Assembly (NCBI GenBank): GCA_964416175.1
Contig: CAYQDF010000138.1
Coordinates: 1 to 7,894, forward strand
Direction of reading: 5' to 3'
DNA from: CAYQDF01 sp964416175
GTDB taxonomy: Bacteria > Chloroflexota > Anaerolineae > Anaerolineales > UBA4823
Length of the DNA: 7,894 bases
Position numbers and translations under genes: made by a program. Numbering within the stretch: position 1 is the stretch's first letter; each line of letters begins with the position of its first letter. The notes below the pieces were generated by a model. That model did not search any database. It saw nothing but the letters and a program-made list of their open reading frames with translations, and was not told the DNA's origin. Below, piece after piece: positions 1-6,312 of the stretch.

Positions 1-1
1 C

Positions 2-97
2 AACCGGGACATCGTCGCAATTTCGAACTTTGCGGCGGAACCAGGGTCAGGTCGTTACGGAGACAGCTTCACCCAGGCAAACGGGTTGAACCAGTAG
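2..97 (+). CDS. C-terminal end of an unidentified protein (5' end outside window)
   Basis: Reading from base 2 gives 31 sense codons and then a TAG stop at 95-97. The peptide begins NRDIVAISNFAAEPGSG and ends FTQANGLNQ. The composition is that of an ordinary soluble or exported protein tail, and the codons look like those of the neighbouring genes. A strong hairpin terminator begins 35 bases after the stop, where the end of a transcription unit is expected. I do not recognise the family, and 31 residues are too few to assign a function. Frame 1 is also open across this stretch, but it would have to run through the terminator stem, so frame 2 is preferred. Confidence 0.45.
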   Translation, partial: NRDIVAISNFAAEPGSGRYGDSFTQANGLNQ

Positions 98-132
98 CCG
101 TTTCTATCCGTCTCACCCTCGCGAGAAAAACA

Positions 133-164
133 GAAACCGCCTCGCCGAAAGGCGGGGCGGTTTC
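133..164 (+). terminator. GC-rich stem-loop terminator, possibly bidirectional
   Basis: Two 14-base arms (133-146 and 151-164) pair completely apart from one G-U wobble, around a GAAA tetraloop (a GNRA loop closed by C-G). On the plus strand the stem is followed only by ACATAT, so the U-tract is just the TTTC at the stem foot. On the minus strand the same stem is followed by TGTTTTTC, a better U-tract. It lies 35 bases after the stop of the upstream partial gene and before the lipoprotein gene, so it most likely ends transcription from the left and may also block antisense transcription from the right. Confidence 0.8.
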
Positions 165-180
165 ACATATATGTGATAAC
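164..180 (+). promoter_or_regulatory. Putative extended -10 promoter with overlapping 12-base palindrome
   Basis: CACATATATGTG at 164-175 is a perfect palindrome. It overlaps TGTGATAAC (172-180), which fits an extended -10 of the form TGnGATAAC (4 of 6 matches to TATAAT). No convincing -35 is seen at the expected distance, where the terminator stem lies. Transcription from here would start near 187 and leave a leader of about 20 bases before the ATG at 207. The palindrome could be an operator. Both the promoter and operator readings are inference from a short match. Confidence 0.35.
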
Positions 181-206
181 TCCCTTACTCGAATGGACCA
201 GGCCTG

Positions 207-800
207 ATGAAACGAATTCAGACGATCTGCTTTTCTCTCTTGCTGATTTTCCTGAACACCAGCTGCTCCGCGCCGACTCCGGCTGAAACGGTTGAGGCAG
301 GCGCATCTGAAGTCCCGGAGGCTTCGCCAACGCTGTTCAGCGTGTACCCTTACCCGGCGCCGGTTACTCCGACCCTGTTCGACTACACGAAGGAAGAGGG
401 CTATCCCATCCCGGAATCGACCCCGTTCTTCGAGAATCTTCCCGACTTGCTGGTCATTCCCACTCCCGGAGCGGAGACAGGAGTCGTCGTTGGGCAGCTG
501 CTGACCCCTGGTCCTGGGGGTGAACCCTATTACAGCACCCTCTACCTGGCTCGCACGATCTTTGCCGACGAGGAAGACATGCCCCCGATCATCGCGTTCT
601 CGGAGGCGGAAGACCCCGTGTCCACGCAGGACAAGACCGGCCGTTTTTTATTCACCGATGTCCCGCCTGGTGAATACGCCCTCGCACTCTGGTCGCCGGT
701 CTCCAGCACGATCCTCCAGGAGCCGGACACCGAGGAGTACCTGGTTTTCGAGGTCAAGGCCGGAGAAGTGACCGATCTGGGGATCATCGCGATCCCATAA
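207..800 (+). CDS. Exported lipoprotein with carboxypeptidase-regulatory-like domain
   Basis: This 197-residue protein has a classic export signal: MKR, a hydrophobic core at about residues 7-16, then NTSC with Cys20 as the probable lipidation site. The lipobox is imperfect, with Asn at -3 and Leu at -4. Residues 21-90 form a low-complexity Pro/Thr/Glu linker with several YPxP-type motifs (YPYP, YPAP, YPIP), typical of surface tethers. Residues about 91-197 look like a carboxypeptidase-regulatory-like (transthyretin/CNA-B type) beta-sandwich: an opening VVVGQLL strand, the GRFLFTDVPPGEYALALW signature at 145-162, and a closing VKAGEVTDLGIIAIP strand. Such domains are usually structural or binding modules on the cell surface, and no catalytic motif is seen. 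The ATG at 207 is chosen because it places the signal peptide correctly; the ribosome site (CCAGG at 198-202) is weak. The gene converges on the Kelch regulator gene 62 bases away. The specific role is unknown. Confidence 0.8.
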   Translation: MKRIQTICFSLLLIFLNTSCSAPTPAETVEAGASEVPEASPTLFSVYPYPAPVTPTLFDYTKEEGYPIPESTPFFENLPDLLVIPTPGAETGVVVGQLLTPGPGGEPYYSTLYLARTIFADEEDMPPIIAFSEAEDPVSTQDKTGRFLFTDVPPGEYALALWSPVSSTILQEPDTEEYLVFEVKAGEVTDLGIIAIP

Positions 801-862
801 TCCGGAATCGAATATGTCCTCGGGATTTCCGATTACCAAGGTTCCGAACTCTAAAATAATGT

Positions 863-2269
863 TCACCGGATGACCGGCAGGTTGATGATGTAGACTGCCT
901 GGAAGCTGAGGTTGTTCGCGGTCAGCTTGCCGTTTAGTTCGCCCCCGACGATGTAGATGAAGTTTCCAGCCGCGCCCATACCCATCCGCTTCCAGGGGCC
1001 GATCAGCGGGCTGTCGTAGACCTCCCAAGCATTGGTCTGGGGAGTGTAACGAAGCGAAGGCAGCGGCGAGTCTGACCCGGCGGTGCCTCCGATGACATGG
1101 ATCACGTCCGCCAGGCTGGCCACCCCCATGCTGAAGCGCGGCGACGGCATGGGCTCCGCAGTTACCCAGGCGGGCTCGCCCCCACCCTCGTTGGCTGGCA
1201 GGTACACTTCGTTGACATCCAGGGCGCGCCGCCCATCATAGCCTCCGAAGACGTAAATCCTGCCGTCAGAAACCGCTGCACCGGACCGGGCGCGCGCGGT
1301 CGGCATTGGCGTCCGGATGACCCACCGGTCCTGGTCGGGCGAATATTCGATCACGGTGTTGACCACCTTATCCCCGTCCCACCCTCCAAAAATATAAATC
1401 TTCCCCTCGAAGGCGGCCAGAGCGTATTCACTGAGGCCAACCGGAAGCGGGCTCCCCTGAGACCATTCGTCGGATTCCGGGTTGTAGATTTCGACCGCGT
1501 CGGTCACCTCTCCCCCTTTAGTGCGTCCACCGGGGACATAAATCCTGCCATTGATCACCGCAGCCTGGATGTCTGCGACCGGGAGTGGTTTTGGAGCGGC
1601 TTCCACCCACACGTCACGCGCAGGATCGTACCGCTCCACCCGGTTCAGCACTCCGGTCATGTCTTCGCCCCCGATGGCATAGATCTGGTTCCCCAGATAG
1701 GCGAACGCCAGCCCCATTCGGGCAGTGGGGAGCGGGGCGTTCGTCCTCCAGTCCGGCTCGATGGTGATGCGCGGCGGTTCCCCGGCGGCGTTCGCCCGGT
1801 CTTGAAGGAGTTGCGGTACGAGAACGATCCCGAAAACGGCGAGCGCTGCGATAGCAGCGATGACGAGCAAAGCGAGCAGGAAGGGATTCCCCTGAAGCAC
1901 CTTCTGGAACTTCCAGCCGGTACCCCGTCCGCCAGCCGGGAGCAGGTCTTCCAAGGTTCCCAGCCCTTCCGGACCGCCGCGCGCGCCCCCGGGGACCTCG
2001 ACCAGGCCGGTGGTTATAGCAATCATGGCGGCCTCGGTCCGCGAGGTTACCCCGATCTTGGAAAAGATGTTTCGCAGGTGGACTTTGACCGTGTTCGTGC
2101 TGATAAACAGCGCGCTGGCGATCTCCTTGTTGCTCGCCCCAGACGCGACCAGGTGGAGGATCTCCCGCTCACGCTCGCTCAATTCAAAATAGTCGGTCAT
2201 TGGGGAAGGTTCAGGCGGAGTGGTCTGATTCACCGGGTTGGGGAGTTGCGGTCGCGGATTTCGGTTCAA
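863..2269 (-). CDS. LuxR-type HTH, transmembrane, Kelch-propeller regulator
   Basis: A 468-residue protein in three parts. Residues 28-90 are a NarL/LuxR-type HTH with the family hallmarks LSEREREILHLVASG, SNKEIA, TVKVHLRNIFSKIGV and SRTEA. There is no receiver or ligand domain before it, only a 23-residue proline-rich tail. A Gly-rich linker leads to one hydrophobic helix at about 129-152, preceded by K119 and K123, which places the HTH in the cytoplasm. Residues about 170-468 carry six Kelch repeats: Gly-Gly pairs at 200, 247, 295, 342, 394 and 442, and blade tryptophans at 174, 221, 269, 316, 368 and 415, spaced 47-52 residues apart. This predicts a six-bladed propeller outside the membrane. 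The layout resembles ToxR/CadC-like one-component membrane regulators, but with a different HTH and sensor; signal and targets are unknown. The start is TTG (2269) behind GGGTGA; ATG at 2200 would remove only the proline-rich tail and has no ribosome site. Confidence 0.9.
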   Translation of the reverse strand: MNRNPRPQLPNPVNQTTPPEPSPMTDYFELSEREREILHLVASGASNKEIASALFISTNTVKVHLRNIFSKIGVTSRTEAAMIAITTGLVEVPGGARGGPEGLGTLEDLLPAGGRGTGWKFQKVLQGNPFLLALLVIAAIAALAVFGIVLVPQLLQDRANAAGEPPRITIEPDWRTNAPLPTARMGLAFAYLGNQIYAIGGEDMTGVLNRVERYDPARDVWVEAAPKPLPVADIQAAVINGRIYVPGGRTKGGEVTDAVEIYNPESDEWSQGSPLPVGLSEYALAAFEGKIYIFGGWDGDKVVNTVIEYSPDQDRWVIRTPMPTARARSGAAVSDGRIYVFGGYDGRRALDVNEVYLPANEGGGEPAWVTAEPMPSPRFSMGVASLADVIHVIGGTAGSDSPLPSLRYTPQTNAWEVYDSPLIGPWKRMGMGAAGNFIYIVGGELNGKLTANNLSFQAVYIINLPVIR

Positions 2270-2275
2270 AGGCGT

Positions 2276-2281
2276 TCACCC
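2276..2281 (-). promoter_or_regulatory. Ribosome binding site supporting the TTG start
   Basis: Read on the minus strand, GGGTGA lies 6 bases before the TTG at 2269. The in-frame alternatives, GTG at 2233 and ATG at 2200, are preceded by pyrimidine-rich sequence with no Shine-Dalgarno match. This favours the TTG, although initiation at 2200 cannot be excluded. Confidence 0.45.
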
Positions 2282-2288
2282 AGGTCGG

Positions 2289-2297
2289 ATTATAACA
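2289..2297 (-). promoter_or_regulatory. Extended -10 promoter of the Kelch regulator gene
   Basis: The minus strand reads TGTTATAAT, an exact extended -10 element (TGn plus consensus TATAAT). No good -35 box lies 15-18 bases upstream, which is common for extended -10 promoters. Transcription would start near 2282, only about 13 bases before the TTG start and essentially at the GGGTGA ribosome site, so the messenger would have a very short leader. Confidence 0.6.
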
Positions 2298-2372
2298 TCC
2301 ACGTACTGAAAACTCCGACCGCCGCCTCAGCCGGGCAGATACTTTCGACCAGGCCAGCCTGTTTCCCCGTGA

Positions 2373-2400
2373 TTGGACGGTGTTTGAACCGTAGTATAAT
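2373..2400 (+). promoter_or_regulatory. Sigma-70-type promoter upstream of tRNA-Gly
   Basis: TTGGAC (2373-2378) and consensus TATAAT (2395-2400) are separated by 16 bases. Transcription would start near 2407, about 70 bases before the tRNA-Gly gene, and no coding sequence lies between. Together with the Kelch regulator promoter at 2289-2297 it forms a divergent promoter pair. Confidence 0.6.
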
Positions 2401-2475
2401 AGTGGCGTTTACCCATTTGTTCTCGCGGTGTGGTCGCCTCCTTCAGATAGAGTGACCCATTCGAGCATTATCCCT

Positions 2476-2547
2476 GCGGGTGTTGCCAAGTGGTAAGGCA
2501 GTAGCTTCCCAAGCTACCATTCGTGGGTTCGAATCCCATCACCCGCT
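2476..2547 (+). tRNA. tRNA-Gly (anticodon CCC)
   Basis: A complete cloverleaf can be folded by eye. The acceptor stem GCGGGTG (2476-2482) pairs with CACCCGC (2540-2546). The D stem is GCC/GGC with GG in its loop. The anticodon stem GTAGC (2501-2505) pairs with GCTAC (2513-2517) around the loop TTCCCAA, giving anticodon CCC at 2508-2510. The T stem is GTGGG/CCCAT (one G-U pair) with loop TTCGAAT. The discriminator base is T at 2547, as usual for bacterial glycine tRNAs. It reads GGG codons. The 3' CCA is not encoded (CCT follows the discriminator), so it must be added after transcription. A promoter upstream and a terminator directly downstream suggest a one-gene unit. Confidence 0.96.
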
Positions 2548-2555
2548 CCTCCCCC

Positions 2556-2588
2556 CTCCCGCAGATCCCATCCATCGGCGGGAGTTTT
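2556..2588 (+). terminator. Intrinsic terminator after tRNA-Gly
   Basis: CTCCCGC (2556-2562) pairs with GCGGGAG (2578-2584). After one A/G mismatch the stem continues with GAT/ATC around a 7-base loop, and TTTT follows directly at 2585-2588. It begins 8 bases after the tRNA 3' end and so should end the tRNA transcript and insulate the rocD operon from it. Confidence 0.8.
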
Positions 2589-2645
2589 CACAAATAGTGA
2601 TTTTCATCCTCGACTTCCCCTGCCCTCTCTCACGACCTCCCTCTC

Positions 2646-2662
2646 ATCACCTGTGATATACT
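2646..2662 (+). promoter_or_regulatory. Extended -10 promoter of the rocD operon with overlapping dyad
   Basis: TGATATACT (2654-2662) is an extended -10 (TGn plus TATACT, 5 of 6 to consensus). The -35 region is a C/T-rich stretch without a good match. Transcription would begin near 2669, giving a leader of about 28 bases that carries the AAAGG ribosome site (2685-2689) of rocD. A perfect inverted repeat, ATCAC-CT-GTGAT (2646-2657), runs into the -10 element, so a protein bound there would be expected to block the promoter. That it is an operator is inference. Confidence 0.55.
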
Positions 2663-2696
2663 CCGCTCAGACCAAACAGCACACAAAGGCTCTGGT

Positions 2697-3899
2697 ATGA
2701 AGACTGCAGACTACATCGCTTTAGAGCAACGGTACGGAGCGCACAACTACCACCCCCTCGACCTTGTGATCACCCGCGGCGAGGGGGTTTGGGTGTACGA
2801 CGTTGAAGGGGAACGATACCTGGACTGCCTCAGCGCCTACTCCGCCCTGAACCAGGGCCACGTCCACCCGCGCATCCTGGCCTCGCTGGTCGACCAGGCG
2901 AAGCGGCTGACGCTGACCTCGCGTGCCTTCTACAACGACCAGCTCCCCCTGCTGCTGAAAGAAATCTCGGAGCTCACCGGCTACGGGATGGCGCTCTTGA
3001 TGAACAGCGGCGCCGAGGCAGTCGAGACGGCGATCAAACTTGCCCGCAAGTGGGCGTACACGGTGAAGGGCATCCCGCAGGACCAGGCGGAGATCCTTAC
3101 TTTCCGGGGCAATTTCCACGGGCGCACGACAACGGTGATCTCCTTCTCGACCGAGGAGGCTTACAAGAAAGATTTCGGCCCCTTCACACCCGGCTTCGTC
3201 ACCTTGCCGTATGGGGACTACGAGAGCGTCTCCAGGGCGATCACGCCGCGCACCGCCGCAGTCCTGATCGAGCCGATCCAGGGGGAAGGCGGCGTGAATA
3301 TCCCGCCGGAAGGCTATCTCAGGCAGGTCAGGCAGCTCTGCTCGGATAAGAATTTGCTGTTCATCGCGGATGAAATCCAGACTGGGCTCGGAAGGACAGG
3401 CAGGCTGTTCGCCTGCGACCACGAAGATGTCCGGCCGGATGTGATGATCGTCGGCAAGGCTCTCTCCGGCGGCTTCTACCCGGTTTCCGCAGTTCTCGCA
3501 GATGCAGACCTGTTGGGGTTGTTCCAGCCCGGGCAGCACGGTTCGACCTTCGGGGGGAACCCACTTGCAGCCGCTGTGGCTCGGGAAGCGTTGAAAGTGA
3601 TCGTCGAGGAAGGCTTGATCCAGAACGCGGCTGAGGTAGGCGAGTACTTCAACGAGAGGCTGGCGGAGATCCCCAGCCCTTATGTGAGAGAAGTGCGCGG
3701 CAGAGGCTTGATGATCGGGGTGGAGCTGAAGCCGGAAGCCGGTCCTGCCCGGAAGTTCTGCGAAGCGCTGCTCGAGAATAATATCCTGACCAAGGAGACG
3801 CGTGAGACCGTCCTGCGTTTTGCCCCGCCCCTGATCATCGACAAGCCCACCGTGGATTGGGCGATCGAACGGATCCAAGACGTCTTCACTAGACGGTGA
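2697..3899 (+). CDS. rocD: Ornithine aminotransferase (ornithine-oxo-acid transaminase)
   Basis: This cytoplasmic PLP enzyme moves the delta-amino group of L-ornithine to 2-oxoglutarate, giving glutamate 5-semialdehyde and glutamate, a step in arginine/ornithine breakdown and in the route to proline. The 400-residue length is normal for the class III aminotransferase family. The ornithine-specific signature YGAHNYHPL is at 13-21. By alignment with the human enzyme, Tyr18 and Tyr48 match Tyr55 and Tyr85, Arg143 matches Arg180, and Glu197 matches the gating Glu235. NSGAEA at 103-108 is the cofactor phosphate region, Asp225 and Gln228 (IADEIQ) contact the pyridine ring and Lys254 (GKALSGG) is the Schiff-base lysine. 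All are intact, which separates it from acetylornithine and GABA aminotransferases. The ATG has AAAGG 7 bases upstream. It heads the cluster; ald follows after 13 bases. No arginase or pyrroline-5-carboxylate dehydrogenase gene is in view. Confidence 0.95.
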   Translation: MKTADYIALEQRYGAHNYHPLDLVITRGEGVWVYDVEGERYLDCLSAYSALNQGHVHPRILASLVDQAKRLTLTSRAFYNDQLPLLLKEISELTGYGMALLMNSGAEAVETAIKLARKWAYTVKGIPQDQAEILTFRGNFHGRTTTVISFSTEEAYKKDFGPFTPGFVTLPYGDYESVSRAITPRTAAVLIEPIQGEGGVNIPPEGYLRQVRQLCSDKNLLFIADEIQTGLGRTGRLFACDHEDVRPDVMIVGKALSGGFYPVSAVLADADLLGLFQPGQHGSTFGGNPLAAAVAREALKVIVEEGLIQNAAEVGEYFNERLAEIPSPYVREVRGRGLMIGVELKPEAGPARKFCEALLENNILTKETRETVLRFAPPLIIDKPTVDWAIERIQDVFTRR

Positions 3900-3912
3900 A
3901 CGAGGAAAACTT

Positions 3913-5004
3913 ATGAACATTGGAATCCCGAAAGAACGGCGGCCCTTCGAGTACCGCGTAGGGCTGACTCCCGCGGCCGTTCAGGAGCTCGTCGCAGCGG
4001 GCCACACCTGCGACGTCGAGCATGATGCCGGCCTGGGGGCTGGCTTCAGCGATCTGGATTATGAGCGGAACGGCGCGCGCATCGTTTATTCTCCCCACGA
4101 GGTCTTTGGGCGGGCTGACCTGCTGCTGAAGGTCGCCAGGCCGATCCAGGAGGAGATCGAATGGCTGCGCCCCGGAGTCGCATTCGCCGGACTGCTCCAT
4201 CTGGCTTCAGCCCGACAGGAAAAGGTCGAAAAGCTGATCAAGAACAAGATCACGGCAATTGCCTACGAACAGATCCAGCTGGCAGACGGGAGCTTGCCGG
4301 TTCTGCGGCCGATGAGCCAGATCGGCGGCAGGATGGCAGCGCAGATCGCGGCCGTGCTCCTCCACAACAACAATGGCGGTAAAGGGATTTTGATTGGCGG
4401 TATCGCAGGCGTCCCTCCGGCCGAGATTGCCATCGTCGGCGCGGGAGTGGTTGGAACGTATGCCACCCAGGCATTCCTGGGGATGGGCGCCCATGTCGCA
4501 GTCCTCGACAGCGATTTGCGTGCCCTGCAGCGCATTCACGAGCTGTTCCCAGGCGTCACGACGATGGTGTCGAACCCCCGCAATATCTCGCGCGTCTGCC
4601 AGTACGCCGACGTGGTCGTCGGGGCTGTCCTGGTCCCGGGAGAACGCGCGCCGATCGTTATAACAGAGGACATGGTTCGGGAGATGAAGCCGCGGGCCAT
4701 CCTCATGGACATCAGCATCGATCAGGGTGGCTGCATCGAGACGTCGCGGCCGACGACTCACGAACACCCCACCTTCATCAGGGAAGGCGTCATCCATTAC
4801 TGCGTGCCCAACATCCCGGGCGTGGTCGCCAGGACGGCGACTTACGCCTTCACCAATGCCGCCCTCCCTTATATCCTGGAGATCGCCAGCGCAGGGATCG
4901 ACACGGCGATCGCCAGAGATCCGGCTCTGGAACGGGCCATCAACACACACCGCGGCGAACGGGTTCACCTCCCTTCGTTCACTACGAAAAGAACGGTCGA
5001 ATAA
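3913..5004 (+). CDS. ald: Alanine dehydrogenase
   Basis: Expected to catalyse the reversible NAD-dependent conversion of L-alanine and water to pyruvate, ammonia and NADH in the cytoplasm. At 363 residues it is slightly shorter than well-studied enzymes of about 371. Active-site residues of the family are present: Arg15, Lys73, His96 (in GLLHLA) and Asp270 (in DISIDQGGC). The NAD-binding fold shows GAGVVG at 176-181 with Asp199 at the end of the second strand. The conserved tail motifs ETSRPTTH (276-283) and HYCVPNIPGVVARTAT (295-310) are intact. Several stretches differ from the textbook enzyme (RPMSQIGGR rather than APMSEVAGR; HNNNGGKGILIGGIAGVPP) and recall an alanine dehydrogenase subgroup I associate with Bacteroidetes. 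The related transhydrogenase alpha subunit is unlikely, since there is no beta subunit gene nearby. GAGGA at 3902-3906 is a good ribosome site. It lies between rocD and a CoA-transferase gene in one operon. Confidence 0.9.
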   Translation: MNIGIPKERRPFEYRVGLTPAAVQELVAAGHTCDVEHDAGLGAGFSDLDYERNGARIVYSPHEVFGRADLLLKVARPIQEEIEWLRPGVAFAGLLHLASARQEKVEKLIKNKITAIAYEQIQLADGSLPVLRPMSQIGGRMAAQIAAVLLHNNNGGKGILIGGIAGVPPAEIAIVGAGVVGTYATQAFLGMGAHVAVLDSDLRALQRIHELFPGVTTMVSNPRNISRVCQYADVVVGAVLVPGERAPIVITEDMVREMKPRAILMDISIDQGGCIETSRPTTHEHPTFIREGVIHYCVPNIPGVVARTATYAFTNAALPYILEIASAGIDTAIARDPALERAINTHRGERVHLPSFTTKRTVE

Positions 5005-5006
5005 CG

Positions 5007-6302
5007 ATGGACTGGACAAGAATCTATCAATCCCGGATCGTCACACCACAAGAAGCGGTCCGTAAAATAAAATCTGGAGACCGGGTCTTTCTCACCGGGA
5101 ACTGCTCCGTCCCCCAGACTGTGCTGGCAGCCCTCGTCGACTATGCCCCTGAGCTGCACGATGTCGAGATCGCACAGGCGTTAACGATCGGGCCAGCAGA
5201 CTATGTCAACCCCGAAATGGAAGGACACCTGCGAGTCAACACGATGTTCATCAGCGCCAACATTCGCAGAGCAGTCCAGGAAGGCCGCGCTGACTTTACG
5301 CCGGTGCTCCTGTCAGAATACACTCTCCTCTTTAAGAGGAAAATCCTCCCGCTGGACGTCGCCCTGGTCCACCTCTCGCCTCCAGACAACTACGGTTTCT
5401 GCAGCTTCGGCGTGGAAGTGGGGCTCACGAAGACCCCCGCCGAATCCGCCAGGATCATCATCGCCGAGGTCAACCAGCAGATGCCCCGCACGCTCGGCGA
5501 CTCCTTCATCCACGTCAGTAAGCTGGATTACATCGTCCCGGTCGATTACCCGCTGCCGGAGGTGATGATGGGGGGCGATGAAGCCTCTGAGGTCACTCAA
5601 AAGATCGCCGGATACATTGCGGAGCTCATCCCCGACGGCGCCACGATGCAGATGGGTATCGGCGCCATCCCGGATGCCGTCCTGAAATACCTGTACGACA
5701 AGAAGGACCTGGGGGTGCACACAGAATTATTCTCCGATGGTGTGATCGACCTGGTCGAGGCAGGCGTGCTGACCAACGCCAGGAAGACCCTGCATACGGG
5801 AAAGATCGTCGCCGGTTTCATCATCGGTACAAAGCGTCTGTTCGACTGGGTCGATGACAACCCGCTGATCGAACTTCATCCGACGGAATACGTGAACGAT
5901 CCATTTGTCATCGCCCAAAACGAGAAGCAGGTGGCGATCAACTCCGCCATCGAGATCGATTTGACCGGTCAGGTTTGCGCGGACAGCATCGGCCCGAAGC
6001 TCTACAGCGGGATCGGAGGCCAGCTGGACTTCATTTACGGAGCCTCGCGTTCAGCCGGCGGTGTTCCGATCATCGCGCTGCCCAGCACAGCCAAACAGTT
6101 CAGCCGGATAGTCCCGATGCTCAAACAAGGCGCTGGCGTCGTCACCGGGCGGAACCATGTCCGCTACGTCGTGACCGAGTACGGGATCGCAGACCTGTAC
6201 GGCAAGTCAATCCGCAAACGTGCCCAGGCGCTGATCAACATCGCGCATCCGGATTTCCGCGAGGAGCTGACCAGGCAGGCAAAAGAGCTCCATTATCTGT
6301 AG
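5007..6302 (+). CDS. Acetyl-CoA hydrolase/transferase family protein (4-hydroxybutyrate CoA-transferase-like)
   Basis: A 431-residue member of the acetyl-CoA hydrolase/CoA-transferase family (Cat1/Cat2/AbfT type), which moves CoA between an acyl-CoA and a free acid such as acetate through a glutamyl-CoA intermediate. The N-terminal half (about 1-200) and the C-terminal half (about 205-431) are both complete. The C-terminal half shows MGIGAIPDAV (216-225), LGVHTELFSDG (235-245) with Glu240 matching catalytic Glu238 of Clostridium aminobutyricum 4-hydroxybutyrate CoA-transferase, SGIGGQLDF (334-342) and YVVTEYGIADL (387-397). The acid partner (acetate, butyrate, succinate, 4-hydroxybutyrate) cannot be read from sequence. 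The ATG comes 2 bases after the ald stop with no clear ribosome site, which points to translational coupling. In this operon it could recycle CoA or release acids made from amino acids; that is inference. Confidence 0.88.
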   Translation: MDWTRIYQSRIVTPQEAVRKIKSGDRVFLTGNCSVPQTVLAALVDYAPELHDVEIAQALTIGPADYVNPEMEGHLRVNTMFISANIRRAVQEGRADFTPVLLSEYTLLFKRKILPLDVALVHLSPPDNYGFCSFGVEVGLTKTPAESARIIIAEVNQQMPRTLGDSFIHVSKLDYIVPVDYPLPEVMMGGDEASEVTQKIAGYIAELIPDGATMQMGIGAIPDAVLKYLYDKKDLGVHTELFSDGVIDLVEAGVLTNARKTLHTGKIVAGFIIGTKRLFDWVDDNPLIELHPTEYVNDPFVIAQNEKQVAINSAIEIDLTGQVCADSIGPKLYSGIGGQLDFIYGASRSAGGVPIIALPSTAKQFSRIVPMLKQGAGVVTGRNHVRYVVTEYGIADLYGKSIRKRAQALINIAHPDFREELTRQAKELHYL

Positions 6303-6312
6303 TATGATTGCT

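Noticed and set aside
799..834. Possible terminator hairpin between the convergent genes (AATC-C-GGAA with TTCCGATT)
   Set aside because: Only 8 base pairs with a bulge, a 19-base loop and no T-tract in either direction; too weak to call.
1097..2455. Long open plus-strand frame opposite the Kelch regulator gene (about 450 codons)
   Set aside because: Its translation is rich in Arg, Pro and His with no recognisable domain, while the minus strand encodes clear HTH and Kelch motifs. It is a byproduct of GC-rich codons on the real strand.
2476..2590. tRNA 3' end as an attachment site for an integrated element
   Set aside because: No integrase, no repeated copy of the tRNA 3' end elsewhere in the window, and metabolic genes follow directly.
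2593..2651. Pyrimidine-rich tract ahead of the rocD promoter as a riboswitch or small RNA
   Set aside because: It lies upstream of the likely transcription start, shows no stable paired structure by eye and no known riboswitch core.
2721..3920. Long open minus-strand frame opposite rocD (about 400 codons)
   Set aside because: The plus strand is an intact ornithine aminotransferase with all catalytic residues. The antisense product has no family motif and no ribosome site or promoter that I could find.
4207..5019. Minus-strand open frame of 270 codons opposite ald
   Set aside because: The composition is Arg/Asp/His-rich and without domains, and it lies wholly over well-conserved ald codons.
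6303..6308. TATGAT as a -10 box right at the CoA-transferase stop
   Set aside because: Close to consensus, but no -35 box at 16-18 bases and no extended TG at the right place.
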